A stretch of DNA of 64,000 nucleotides from Klebsiella huaxiensis (lineage in GTDB: Bacteria > Pseudomonadota > Gammaproteobacteria > Enterobacterales > Enterobacteriaceae), in NCBI RefSeq assembly GCF_003261575.2, contig NZ_CP036175.1, positions 1,054,001-1,118,000 of the forward strand, given 5' to 3'. How positions within the stretch are numbered: the stretch's first letter is position 1; each line of letters starts with the position of its first letter. Of this stretch, positions 32,357 to 41,510 are shown piece by piece. Position numbers and translations under genes: made by a program. The notes beneath the pieces were generated by a model. It was not told where the DNA came from. It saw only the letters and a program-made list of their open reading frames with translations, and ran no database searches.

Positions 32357-33784
32357 ATGAGCACAGTAAGGATGGCGATCCCCCACGACTTTATTCTCGG
32401 TGCTGCCGCTTCGGCATGGCAAACCGAGGGCTGGAGCGGCAAGCAAGAGGGCCAGGATTCCTGGCCGGATCTCTGGTACAAGAACGACCGCCACGTCTGG
32501 CATAACGGCTATGGTCCGGCGGTGGCGACCGATTTTATCAACCGCTTTCGCGAAGATGTGCAGTTGATGAAGCTGGCGGGCCTGACTCATTACCGGACCT
32601 CAATCAACTGGTCGCGCTTTCTCACCGACTATGAAAACGTCACTGTCGATGAAGCGTATGCGACGTATTATGACCAGCTGTTTGATGAACTGCGGGCTAA
32701 CGGCATCGAGCCGATGATCTGCCTTGAGCACTATGAACTCCCGGGCTATTTGCTGGAGCAGTACGGCGGCTGGGCATCGAAAAAGGTGGTGGAGCTGTTT
32801 GTGCAGTACGTAGAGAAGGTTTTTGCCCGTTATCACCACAAGGTGACACGCTGGTTTACCTTCAATGAGCCGATAGTGGTGCAGACCCGGGTTTACCTGG
32901 ATGCGCTGCGCTGGCCTTACGAACAGAACACCGGCACCTGGATGCAGTGGAATTACCACAAAGTGCTGGCGACGGCGAAAGTGGTCAGGTTGTTTCGCGA
33001 GAAAGGCTATCGCGGCACGGTAGGTTGTATTCTCAACCCGGAGGTTACTTACCCGCGTTCAAAAGCGCCTCACGATGTGCGCGCTGCCGAAATCTACGAC
33101 CTGTTTTATAACCGGGTATTCCTCGATCCGCTGGTTCACGGTGAATATCCGCCGGCGCTTTTCACGCTGCTCGAACAGCACAACGTGGCCTGGGATTACT
33201 GCGCCGAAGAGTTAGCCATTATCCGCGAAAACACGGTGGATGAGCTGGGGATTAACCTCTACTACCCGCATCGCGTTAAAGCCCCATCGCGCGCCTGGCA
33301 TCCGCAGACGCCGTTCCATCCCGCTTACTATTATGAGCCTTTTGAGCTACCGGGACGGCGGATGAATAACTCTCGCGGCTGGGAGATTTATCCGCAAATC
33401 GTTTTTGATATGGCGATGCGTATCAAAAACGATTATCGCAATATTCCCTGGTTTGTGGCGGAAAGCGGTATGGGCGTGGAGAACGAAGGGCAGTTTCGTA
33501 ACAGCGAAGGCACCATCGCTGACGACTACCGGATTCGATTTATCAGCGAGCATCTGTGGCAAACCCTGCGCGCGCGGGAAGCAGGTGCTAACTGCCACGG
33601 CTATATGCTGTGGGCGTTTACTGACAACGTTTCGCCAATGAACGCCTTTAAAAATCGCTACGGGTTGATTGAAATCGATCTGCAAAACAACCGTGCGCGG
33701 CGGCCTAAGGCCTCCGCCAGCTGGTTCCGTAAACTACGCGAAAGTCGCGAACTGACGCTGGATATTGACGATGAGTGGCGCTAG
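32357..33784 (+). CDS. casB: GH1 (6-phospho-)beta-glucosidase, CasB-like
   Basis: The 475-residue GH1 enzyme should split the phosphorylated beta-glucoside made by the PTS. The acid/base is Glu171 (TFNEP) and the nucleophile Glu369 in VAESGMG, a variant of the usual TENG. In the loop that binds the 6-phosphate, Ser426 and Tyr435 fit the family Ser and Tyr, but the expected Lys two residues before Tyr is Asn433, with Lys432 one place earlier. I set the start at 32357, where GAGGA precedes the ATG; the longer frame runs inside casA. The phospho-specificity is inferred from the PTS neighbour. Confidence 0.83.
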   Translation: MSTVRMAIPHDFILGAAASAWQTEGWSGKQEGQDSWPDLWYKNDRHVWHNGYGPAVATDFINRFREDVQLMKLAGLTHYRTSINWSRFLTDYENVTVDEAYATYYDQLFDELRANGIEPMICLEHYELPGYLLEQYGGWASKKVVELFVQYVEKVFARYHHKVTRWFTFNEPIVVQTRVYLDALRWPYEQNTGTWMQWNYHKVLATAKVVRLFREKGYRGTVGCILNPEVTYPRSKAPHDVRAAEIYDLFYNRVFLDPLVHGEYPPALFTLLEQHNVAWDYCAEELAIIRENTVDELGINLYYPHRVKAPSRAWHPQTPFHPAYYYEPFELPGRRMNNSRGWEIYPQIVFDMAMRIKNDYRNIPWFVAESGMGVENEGQFRNSEGTIADDYRIRFISEHLWQTLRAREAGANCHGYMLWAFTDNVSPMNAFKNRYGLIEIDLQNNRARRPKASASWFRKLRESRELTLDIDDEWR

Positions 33785-33852
33785 CAGGGCGGAAATTTTG
33801 CTAAGATAGCGGCCGATATTGACTCGCAGGCTCATAACGCACAGGTGATATT

Positions 33853-34626
33853 GTGGAGAAGGCTATCATTCCGCCGGAAAAGAAACCCTACCAGGAAATT
33901 GGTGATGATTTACGCGCACAGATTGCGCAGGGGCGCTATCCCATCGGGTCGCGCCTGCCGCCGGAACGCAATATCGCCGAAACCTACGGTGTGAGCCGGA
34001 CCATCGTGCGTGAAGCGCTGCTGATGCTGGAGCTGCAGGGGACTGTCGATATTCGCCAGGGCTCCGGGGTGTACGTTATGCGCATCCCGCACGAGGACGA
34101 TAGCGAGGAAGAGCAGATGCTGAGCAGCGACGTCGGGCCGTTTGAAATCCTGCAGGCCCGCCAGCTGCTGGAGAGCAATATCGCCGCTTTTGCCGCCAAA
34201 ATGGCCACCCGCGCCGATATCGATAACCTGAAAAGGATTATCGAACAGGAGCAGCGGGCTATCGCCGCCAACGATACCAGCCAGGATAACGCCCGACTGT
34301 TTCACCTGGTGCTGGCCGGGGCGACGCAAAATCAAATGCTGCTGGCGACGGTTGAGCGCATCTGGCTGCAAATGGACAGCAGCCCGCTGTGGCAGCAGTT
34401 CAACGTGCATATCGCCAGTCGGGCGTATCGCCTGAAGTGGCTCGGCGACCGGCAAACGCTCCTCGCCGCCCTGCGTCGTCGCGACGTAATGGGGGCCTGG
34501 CAGGCAATGTGGCAGCATCTCGAAAATGTGAAAAACAGCCTGCTGGAGCTTTCCGATGAAGACGCGCCGGACTTTGACGGTTATCTGTTTGAATCAGTTC
34601 CTATTTTCCAGGGGAAGCTGGTGTGA
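33853..34626 (+). CDS. GntR/FadR-family regulator, UxuR/ExuR-like
   Basis: The 257-residue protein starts with a GntR winged helix (YQEIGDDLRAQIAQGRYPIGSRLPPERNIAETYGVSRTIVREAL) and has an all-helical FadR/FCD effector domain with the metal-ligand-like His in FHLVLAGATQN and a C-terminal WQHLENVK block, as in UxuR and ExuR. Those regulate hexuronate genes, so a link to galacturonate use is possible but unproven. Translation appears to start at GTG 33853. It shares its last 4 bases with the next gene. Confidence 0.8.
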   Translation: MEKAIIPPEKKPYQEIGDDLRAQIAQGRYPIGSRLPPERNIAETYGVSRTIVREALLMLELQGTVDIRQGSGVYVMRIPHEDDSEEEQMLSSDVGPFEILQARQLLESNIAAFAAKMATRADIDNLKRIIEQEQRAIAANDTSQDNARLFHLVLAGATQNQMLLATVERIWLQMDSSPLWQQFNVHIASRAYRLKWLGDRQTLLAALRRRDVMGAWQAMWQHLENVKNSLLELSDEDAPDFDGYLFESVPIFQGKLV

Positions 34627-35102
34627 TTATTCAGCCGCTCTACGCCGCGCCGCAGCACGCTTCAAAGGTGACAGAATGGCTATGGCAGGCGTTTGGCGGC
34701 GACGCATTACCGCAGGCGTTCTTCGCCAGTATTGTTGAACATAGCCAGACGGCGGGGGCGCTTCCGGTGACCTTCATTGCCGTTGAGAATGAGACGCTGC
34801 TGGGAACCGTTGGCCAGTGGCGCTGCGATTTAATCAGCCGTCAGGACCTGTATCCGTGGATGGCGGCGCTGTACGTTGCGCCAGAGGCGCGGGGGAAGGG
34901 GTTGGCAGGAAAACTACAGCAGCACGTTATCGAATATGCCCGGACGCCAGGTTATTGCGAGTTGTTTCTCTACTCCGCTTGCCGCGGTTTTTATGAGCGT
35001 TTTGGCTGGCAATACATCGGCGAGGGCATGGATTATCCGGCCACCGCCGTCAGTTTATACCGCTACGATTTATCGCCATCAAGCGGCGCGATCACCGAGT
35101 GA
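34623..35102 (+). CDS. GNAT-family N-acetyltransferase
   Basis: The 159-residue protein has the GNAT acetyl-CoA site in its middle (LYVAPEARGKGLAGKLQQHVIEYA, with the R-G-K-G-L-A-G-K loop) and a C-terminal YERFGWQYIGEG motif. The target is unknown. Its GTG start overlaps the regulator's stop as GTGA, so the two are probably co-translated. Its 3' end overlaps the 3' end of convergent galR by 40 bp. Confidence 0.8.
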   Translation: MIIQPLYAAPQHASKVTEWLWQAFGGDALPQAFFASIVEHSQTAGALPVTFIAVENETLLGTVGQWRCDLISRQDLYPWMAALYVAPEARGKGLAGKLQQHVIEYARTPGYCELFLYSACRGFYERFGWQYIGEGMDYPATAVSLYRYDLSPSSGAITE

Positions 35103-36079
35103 CGGCGGACCAGCGTCGGGCTGAAAAGGTGGGTTATTTCGGGTGCAGGGCGGTGTTCCGCCAGCGCTAACGCCAGCTCGGCGGCCTGAGTTGCCATGGT
35201 CACTATCGGGTAGCGCACGGTGGTCAGACGCGGGCGCACGTAGCGTGAAATCAGCACATCATCAAAGCCAATCAGCGAAATCTCACGCGGTACATCAATA
35301 CCGTTATCGTTTAACACACCCATCGCACCAGCGGCCATTGAGTCGTTATAGCAGGCCACGGCGCTAAAGTTTCTCCCGCGGCCCATCAGCTCGGTCATCG
35401 CCTGCTCGCCGCCGCTCTCATCGGGTTCAGCGAACGTCACCAGCCGGTCGTTGCACGGCAGACCGCTCTCTTTTAAGGCATCGTAATACCCTTGCAGGCG
35501 ATCTTCGGCATCAGAAATGGCGTGGTTGGAACACAGGTAGCCAATGCGCGTGTGCCCTTGTTGAATCAGATGACGGGTTGCCAGCCATGCGCCGTAGCGG
35601 TCATCCAACGCTACGCAGCGCTGCTCGAAACCGGGTAAAATACGGTTGATTAATACCATGCCGGGGATTTGTTTCATCAGCGAGGCCAGTTCGTCATCAG
35701 GGATGATTTTGGCGTGAACGACCAGCGCGGCACAACGATGGCGAATCAGTTGTTCAATTGCCTGGCGCTCTTTATGGACGCTGTGATAGCCGTTACCGAT
35801 CAGCAAAAAATTGCCGGTATTGTAGGCCACCTGTTCGACAGCTTTGACCATCGCGCCGAAGAAGGGGTCGGAAACATCGCCCACCACCAGGCCGACGGTT
35901 TCCGTTGACTGCTGCGCCAGCGCGCGGGCATTGGCGTTGGGATGATAATTTAACGTTTCCATTGCCGCGCCTACCGACTGGCGAGAGGCTTCGCTGGCTT
36001 TTGGTGAGTTGTTGATAACGCGGGAGACGGTAGCGACAGAAACTCCTGCGAGTCGGGCTACATCCTTTATAGTCGCCAT
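35063..36079 (-). CDS. galR: Galactose regulon repressor GalR
   Basis: GalR represses galactose transport and breakdown genes when galactose is absent. The 338 residues begin MATIKDVARLAGVSVATVSRVINNSPKAS, the GalR helix-turn-helix, and follow E. coli GalR to the last ten or so residues, where the tail differs and is shorter. That tail overlaps the neighbouring acetyltransferase gene on the other strand. Its position before omrB/omrA and aas is the E. coli backbone order. Confidence 0.97.
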   Translation of the reverse strand: MATIKDVARLAGVSVATVSRVINNSPKASEASRQSVGAAMETLNYHPNANARALAQQSTETVGLVVGDVSDPFFGAMVKAVEQVAYNTGNFLLIGNGYHSVHKERQAIEQLIRHRCAALVVHAKIIPDDELASLMKQIPGMVLINRILPGFEQRCVALDDRYGAWLATRHLIQQGHTRIGYLCSNHAISDAEDRLQGYYDALKESGLPCNDRLVTFAEPDESGGEQAMTELMGRGRNFSAVACYNDSMAAGAMGVLNDNGIDVPREISLIGFDDVLISRYVRPRLTTVRYPIVTMATQAAELALALAEHRPAPEITHLFSPTLVRRHSVIAPLDGDKS

Positions 36080-36326
36080 ACCAGGCCTTTTAGGGTAAAC
36101 GCTTACATATCGGTTATGTTACGGGAAAGTGCGGCAGATTCAAGGCTGGGTACTATTGGGTTAGCGCAATTGTGATGCAGATTAGCCTTGCTGGTGAAAA
36201 AGTTACCCACAGGCATTCTGACGAATGATACAGGAAGGGATAATTCACACCTTTGCTTACACTTTGCGATTGGCTGTTGCGAATGTTCGCTGGTTTACCC
36301 ATTCAGGGCATTGATATTCTGGTTGT

Positions 36327-36409
36327 CCCAGAGGTATTGATAGGTGGAGTCGACTTCAGGTTGACTACTCTAATTACACCAGCCTGCGCAGATGCGCAGG
36401 TTTTTTTTT
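36327..36409 (+). ncRNA. omrB: Small RNA OmrB
   Basis: The RNA begins CCCAGAGGTATTGATAGGTG, the conserved seed end of OmrA/OmrB, and ends with the terminator CCTGCGCAGATGCGCAGG plus T-run. Its middle (GTCGACTTCAGGTTG) matches OmrB. It is an Hfq-dependent sRNA that in E. coli is induced by EnvZ-OmpR and lowers outer membrane proteins such as CirA and OmpT, as well as OmpR and CsgD. The place between galR and aas is also that of E. coli. About 83 nt. Confidence 0.95.
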
Positions 36410-36526
36410 GCCCGCCGTTAGCCATTGTTACAGTTACCGAAAATAGCAATAACTGGTTGCACTTAGGCTCATTCCCTTGCGTTTTATGGCTGGTATCGAC
36501 GGGTGAAAAAACGAGACAATCTGGAT

Positions 36527-36614
36527 CCCAGAGGTATTGATAGGTGAGTTTTTTAAGTACGCTTTTCGTACTGATTATCTTGCACCGACCTGCGCAGATG
36601 CGCAGGTTTTTTTT
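36527..36614 (+). ncRNA. omrA: Small RNA OmrA
   Basis: This is the twin of OmrB: the same 5' CCCAGAGGTATTGATAGGTG and 3' terminator (CCTGCGCAGATGCGCAGG, then Ts), but a different middle (GTACGCTTTTCGTAC hairpin) as in E. coli OmrA. It is 88 nt, the E. coli length. It is tandem with omrB, 117 bp apart. The remaining parts of the 36080-36701 gap hold the promoters and no gene. Confidence 0.95.
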
Positions 36615-36701
36615 GCTCTGAATTCCGCTACCTAATACTGCATTTTCCATGCCTTCTCGTGTAACCTGCTTTGACTGATTAACCGGTCAAACGGAGTTGT
36701 T

Positions 36702-38861
36702 ATGCTTTTAGGATTTTTCAGACTGCTATTCAAAGGATTGTACCGGGTAAAGCTAACCGGTGACACGCAGGCGCTGTACCAGCAAAAGGTACTCATTACG
36801 CCAAACCACGTCTCATTTCTTGATGGCGTACTGCTGGCGCTCTTCTTGCCAGTGCGCCCCGTCTTTGCGGTGTACTCCTCGATTACCGATCGCTGGTTTA
36901 TGCGTGCGCTAAAGCCGATTATCGATTTCGTCCCGTTGGACCCGACCAAACCGATGTCAATCAAGCATCTGGTGCGCCTGATTGAACAGGGGCGTCCGGT
37001 GGTGATTTTCCCGGAAGGGCGGATCTCGGTAAGCGGCTCGTTGATGAAAATTTATGACGGCGCGGCCTTTGTGGCGGCGAAGTCGCAGGCAACCATTGTA
37101 CCGCTGCGAATCGAAGGCGCAGAACTCACGCCCTTTAGCCGCCTGAAGGGGCTGGTTAAGCGCCGTTGGTTCCCGCGTATTCAACTGCATGTGCTGCCGC
37201 CGACGCATCTGGTGATGCCGGATGCGCCGCGCGCCCGCGACCGGCGTAAAATCGCCGGTGAAATGCTGCATCAAATCATGATGGAAGCGCGGATGGCGGT
37301 GCGCCCGCGCGAAACGTTGTATGAGGCGCTGCTGGCGGCTCAGGACCGTTACGGTGCGCGAAAAAACTGCGTGGAAGATATTAATTTTCAGCCGGACACC
37401 TACCGTAAGCTGCTGACCAAAACGCTGTTTGTGGCGCGTATTCTGGAAAAATACAGCGCGCAGGGCGAAAAAATCGGCCTGATGTTACCGAATGCCGGGA
37501 TTAGCGCTGCGGTGATTTTTGGCGCTATCGCCCGTGGGCGCATTCCGGCGATGATGAACTACACCGCCGGGATAAAAGGCCTGAGCAGCGCGATTACCGC
37601 TGCGGAAATTAAAACCATATTTACCTCTCGTACCTTCCTCGACAAAGGCAAACTCTGGCATCTGCCGGAGCAACTGACTCAGGTGCGCTGGGTATTCCTC
37701 GAAGATTTAAAAGGTGACGTCACTGCTGCCGATAAGCTGTGGATTTTCAGTCGTTTGCTGATGCCGAAGCTGGCGCAGGTTAAGCAGCAGCCGGAAGACG
37801 CGGCGATGGTTCTGTTTACCTCTGGCTCGGAAGGCAACCCTAAAGGGGTGGTGCATAGCCACAAGAGCCTGCTGGCCAACGTTGAGCAGATTAAAACCAT
37901 CGCTGACTTTACCGCCAACGACCGCTTTATGTCGGCATTGCCGCTGTTCCACTCATTTGGTCTGACGGTAGGTTTGCTGACGCCGTTGTTTACCGGCGCA
38001 GAAGTCTTTCTCTATCCCAGCCCGCTGCATTATCGCGTGGTGCCGGAGCTGGTGTACGACCGCAACTGTACGGTGCTGTTCGGAACCTCGACCTTCCTGG
38101 CCAACTACGCGCGCTTTGCCAACCCCTATGATTTTTATCGCCTGCGTTACGTTGTCGCTGGGGCAGAGAAGCTGCAGGAGAGCACGAAGCAGATCTGGCA
38201 GGACAAGTTCGGCCTGCGCATTCTTGAAGGCTACGGTGTCACCGAATGCGCGCCGGTCGTATCGATTAACGTGCCAATGGCGGCGAAAGTGGGCACTGTT
38301 GGCCGTATTCTGCCTGGCATGGACGCCCGTCTGCTGGCGATGCCTGGTATTGAAGAGGGGGGCCGTTTACAGCTCAGAGGCCCGAATATCATGAAAGGCT
38401 ATCTGCGGGTAGAAAACCCTGGCGTGCTGGAAGCACCGACGGCGGAAAATCAGCACGGCGAAGTGGAAACCGGCTGGTATGACACCGGGGATATCGTCGT
38501 CTTTGATGAGCAAGGCTATGTGCGAATTCAGGGCCGTGCCAAGCGCTTTGCCAAAATCGCCGGTGAGATGGTGTCGCTGGAGATGGTCGAGCAGCTGGCG
38601 CTGGCGATTTCGCCGGACAAAATGCATGGCACGGCGATTAAACAAGATGCCAGCAAGGGCGAGGCGCTGGTGCTGTTTACCACCGATAATGAACTGAATC
38701 GTGAAAAACTGCTGCGCTATGCCCGTGAACACGGCGTGCCGGAGCTGGCGGTACCGCGCGACATTCGCTGGCTTAAGCAGCTCCCGTTATTGGGCAGCGG
38801 CAAGCCGGACTTTGTCACCCTCAAAGGCATGGTAGAACAGACGGAACATTCCCATGAGTGA
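36702..38861 (+). CDS. aas: Bifunctional acyl-ACP synthetase / 2-acyl-GPE acyltransferase Aas
   Basis: Aas re-acylates lysophosphatidylethanolamine returned by LplT, using acyl-ACP it makes itself, at the inner membrane. At 719 residues it equals the E. coli protein. The N-terminal acyltransferase has His36-x4-Asp41 (NHVSFLD) and PEGRIS; the C-terminal AMP-binding part has LFTSGSEGNPKGV, GYGVTECAPV and YDTGDIV. It overlaps lplT by 8 bp, so the pair is co-translated. Confidence 0.98.
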   Translation: MLLGFFRLLFKGLYRVKLTGDTQALYQQKVLITPNHVSFLDGVLLALFLPVRPVFAVYSSITDRWFMRALKPIIDFVPLDPTKPMSIKHLVRLIEQGRPVVIFPEGRISVSGSLMKIYDGAAFVAAKSQATIVPLRIEGAELTPFSRLKGLVKRRWFPRIQLHVLPPTHLVMPDAPRARDRRKIAGEMLHQIMMEARMAVRPRETLYEALLAAQDRYGARKNCVEDINFQPDTYRKLLTKTLFVARILEKYSAQGEKIGLMLPNAGISAAVIFGAIARGRIPAMMNYTAGIKGLSSAITAAEIKTIFTSRTFLDKGKLWHLPEQLTQVRWVFLEDLKGDVTAADKLWIFSRLLMPKLAQVKQQPEDAAMVLFTSGSEGNPKGVVHSHKSLLANVEQIKTIADFTANDRFMSALPLFHSFGLTVGLLTPLFTGAEVFLYPSPLHYRVVPELVYDRNCTVLFGTSTFLANYARFANPYDFYRLRYVVAGAEKLQESTKQIWQDKFGLRILEGYGVTECAPVVSINVPMAAKVGTVGRILPGMDARLLAMPGIEEGGRLQLRGPNIMKGYLRVENPGVLEAPTAENQHGEVETGWYDTGDIVVFDEQGYVRIQGRAKRFAKIAGEMVSLEMVEQLALAISPDKMHGTAIKQDASKGEALVLFTTDNELNREKLLRYAREHGVPELAVPRDIRWLKQLPLLGSGKPDFVTLKGMVEQTEHSHE

Positions 38862-40047
38862 GTCAGTACACACTAACAATTCGCTGTACTCGAAAGGGAT
38901 GGTGGCGGTTATCTGCGCCCAGTTTCTCTCGGCATTTGGCGATAACGCGCTGCTGTTCGCTACCCTGGCGCTGATGAAGCAGCTGTTCTACCCGGAGTGG
39001 AGTCAGCCGGTATTGCAGATGCTGTTTGTGGGCGCTTACATTCTTTTCGCGCCATTTGTCGGGCAGTTTGCCGATAGCTTCGCTAAAGGGCGGGTGATGA
39101 TGGTCGCTAACGGGCTGAAGCTTATCGGCGCAGGCTGCATCTGCTTCGGCGTGAACCCGTTTATTGGCTACACGCTAGTGGGCATTGGCGCTGCCGCCTA
39201 TTCTCCGGCCAAATACGGTATCCTCGGCGAGCTGACGACCGGTGATAAGTTAGTGAAAGCTAACGGCTTGATGGAGTCGTCAACGATTGCGGCGATACTG
39301 CTTGGCTCAATGGCTGGCGGTGTTCTGGCGGACTGGCATGTTGTTGCGGCGCTCAGCGTCTGCGCGGTGGTGTATGCCGGAGCGGTGGTGGCCAACCTGT
39401 GGATCCCGAAGCTGCCCGCGGCACGTCCGGGGCAGTCATGGCGCTTTAAGCCGATGACTCACAGTTTCTTTAGCGCTTGCACCACGCTATGGCGCAACAG
39501 CGAGACCCGTTTTTCTCTGGTGGGAACCAGCCTGTTCTGGGGCGCGGGCGTCACGCTTCGCTTCCTGCTGGTGCTGTGGGTGCCGGTGGCGTTGGGTATT
39601 ACCAGCAACGCGATGCCGACTTATCTCAACGCGATGGTGGCAGTAGGGATTGTGTTGGGTGCCGGTGCAGCGGCGAAGCTGGTGACGCTGGAAACGGTGT
39701 CCCGCTGCCTGCCTGCCGGATTCTTAATTGGCGTAGTCGTGGTTTTCTTTGCCATTCAACACGCCTTGTTACCAGCGTTTGGCTTGCTGTTGCTGCTCGG
39801 CGCGTTCGGTGGTTTCTTTATCGTACCGTTGAATGCGCTGCTCCAGGAGCGAGGTAAACATACGGTTGGCGCAGGTAACGCGATTGCGGTGCAGAACCTC
39901 GGCGAAAACGTGGCGATGCTGCTGATGCTGGGCCTCTATTCCCTGGCGGTGAGCATCGGTATTCCGGTTGTCGGCGTAGGGATTGGCTTCGGCGCGGTGT
40001 TTGCCCTGGCTATCGCCGCTCTGTGGATTTGGGGACGGCGCAAATAA
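38854..40047 (+). CDS. lplT: Lysophospholipid transporter LplT
   Basis: LplT flips lysophosphatidylethanolamine to the inner face of the inner membrane for Aas. The 397-residue major-facilitator protein has 11-12 membrane spans and begins MSESVHTNNSLYSKGMVAV, as in E. coli. It is coupled to aas by an 8-bp overlap and followed by a REP cluster. Confidence 0.97.
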   Translation: MSESVHTNNSLYSKGMVAVICAQFLSAFGDNALLFATLALMKQLFYPEWSQPVLQMLFVGAYILFAPFVGQFADSFAKGRVMMVANGLKLIGAGCICFGVNPFIGYTLVGIGAAAYSPAKYGILGELTTGDKLVKANGLMESSTIAAILLGSMAGGVLADWHVVAALSVCAVVYAGAVVANLWIPKLPAARPGQSWRFKPMTHSFFSACTTLWRNSETRFSLVGTSLFWGAGVTLRFLLVLWVPVALGITSNAMPTYLNAMVAVGIVLGAGAAAKLVTLETVSRCLPAGFLIGVVVVFFAIQHALLPAFGLLLLLGAFGGFFIVPLNALLQERGKHTVGAGNAIAVQNLGENVAMLLMLGLYSLAVSIGIPVVGVGIGFGAVFALAIAALWIWGRRK

Positions 40048-40073
40048 TCTCTCGGTGGCGCTGAACTGGTATT

Positions 40074-40222
40074 TTCCCGGAGGCGGCGCATTGCGCCTGT
40101 CCGGGCTACAAGTCCGTTCGGTTTGTAGCCCGGGCAGATGCGTCGCATTGCCTCCGGGAAAGAGACCTGCGCGGTTCTGGAATTTTGTAGCCCGGGTAAG
40201 GCTTTTATGCCGCGACCCGGGG
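40074..40222. repeat. REP cluster (BIME) after lplT
   Basis: Three REP units lie between convergent lplT and tas: TCCCGGAGGCGGCGCATTGC with CTGTCCGGGC, then TGTAGCCCGGGCAGATGC with CCTCCGGGAA, and TGTAGCCCGGGTAAGGC with CGACCCGGGG. They are the same type as at 9815 and 19693. Confidence 0.88.
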
Positions 40223-40232
40223 CTTTCCTGTC

Positions 40233-41273
40233 TTACGGTGCCGGGTAGGTATAAACCTGATGCACCGCTTCAATCTCCGCTAAAACCTCTGCGCTTAACT
40301 CCAGATGGAGGCTCTCGACGTTAGTCTTAAGCTGCTCCATCGTCGTCGCCCCAAGCAGAGTGCTGGCGACAAACGGTTGGCGACGCACGAAGGCCAGCGC
40401 CATCTGAGCCGGGTCAATATTGTGACGCTTAGCGATATCAACATAGGCTGCCACCGCTTTCTGCGTCTGCTCTCCGCTATAGCGCGTAAAGCGGCTGAAC
40501 AGCGTATTGCGCGCTCCGGCCGGTTTCGCGCCATTAAGGTATTTCCCGGTCAGCGTACCGAACGCCAGACAGGAATAAGCCAGCAGCTCGACACCTTCAT
40601 ATTGACTCACTTCCGCCAGGCCCACTTCATAGCTGCGGTTCACCAGACTGTACGGATTCTGGATGGTTACAATGCGCGGCAGGTCGTGTTTGTCAGCCAG
40701 GTGCAGATAACGCATCACACCAAACGCCGTTTCGTTAGAAACGCCGATATAGCGAATCTTCCCGGCGCGCTGGAACTCAGCGAGCGCCTCCAGCGTATCC
40801 AATAGAGTAACGACCGGAGCGGAGTCGGCCCAAGTATAGCCCAGTTTGCCAAAACAGTTGGTTGGGCGCTGCGGCCAGTGGACCTGGTAGAGGTCGAGGT
40901 AATCGGTTTGCAGGCGCTTCAGGCTGTCGTGCAGCGCCTCGCGGATGTTTTTACGATCCAGCGCATGATTTGGGCGAATACTGCTGTCGTTGTTGCGAGA
41001 AGGGCCGCTAACTTTAGAGGCGATAACCAGCTTCTCGCGATTGCCGCGCTTAGCCAGCCAGTTACCGACGTAGGTTTCCGTCAGGCCCTGGGTTTCCGGG
41101 CGAGGCGGGACGGGATACATTTCAGCGACATCAATCAGATTGATACCCTGACTGACGGCGTAATCGAGCTGCTCGTGTGCGTCGGCCTCGCTATTCTGCT
41201 CACCAAACGTCATTGTGCCCAGCCCCAGCGTGCTGATTTCAAGAGAACTGTGTGGGATACGGTGATACTGCAT
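40233..41273 (-). CDS. tas: Aldo/keto reductase Tas
   Basis: The 346-residue NADP(H)-dependent aldo/keto reductase matches E. coli Tas, first found as a suppressor of tyrosine auxotrophy in starved cells. The catalytic Asp and Tyr are in NLIDVAEMYPV, the Lys in VIASKVSG and the His in LYQVHWPQRPTN. The position between lplT and ygdR is as in E. coli. Its natural substrate is not established. Confidence 0.95.
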   Translation of the reverse strand: MQYHRIPHSSLEISTLGLGTMTFGEQNSEADAHEQLDYAVSQGINLIDVAEMYPVPPRPETQGLTETYVGNWLAKRGNREKLVIASKVSGPSRNNDSSIRPNHALDRKNIREALHDSLKRLQTDYLDLYQVHWPQRPTNCFGKLGYTWADSAPVVTLLDTLEALAEFQRAGKIRYIGVSNETAFGVMRYLHLADKHDLPRIVTIQNPYSLVNRSYEVGLAEVSQYEGVELLAYSCLAFGTLTGKYLNGAKPAGARNTLFSRFTRYSGEQTQKAVAAYVDIAKRHNIDPAQMALAFVRRQPFVASTLLGATTMEQLKTNVESLHLELSAEVLAEIEAVHQVYTYPAP

Positions 41274-41510
41274 AGCCAGCTTCCTTTTTTATCTACAAGG
41301 TCAGGCGTTCCCCGACAAAGGAATATAAAAATGGCAGAGGGGGAGAAAAAGAGGAAGTAAAAAGATCAAAAAAGCCGGGCTTGCGAAACGTAGCCTGATT
41401 TATCCTTGCGGATGCATCAGATTTTCCCGACTCTTTTTTGAAAACTGAAGGATGTTGAAGAGGCCGCGCTGCCACGCGATGAATGACAACCTGCTGGTCA
41501 ACGAAATATC

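Noticed and set aside
31591..32481. Long antisense frame over the PTS IIC gene (296 codons)
   Set aside because: It reads as His/Arg/Gln-rich shadow sequence of a membrane protein gene with no family pattern.
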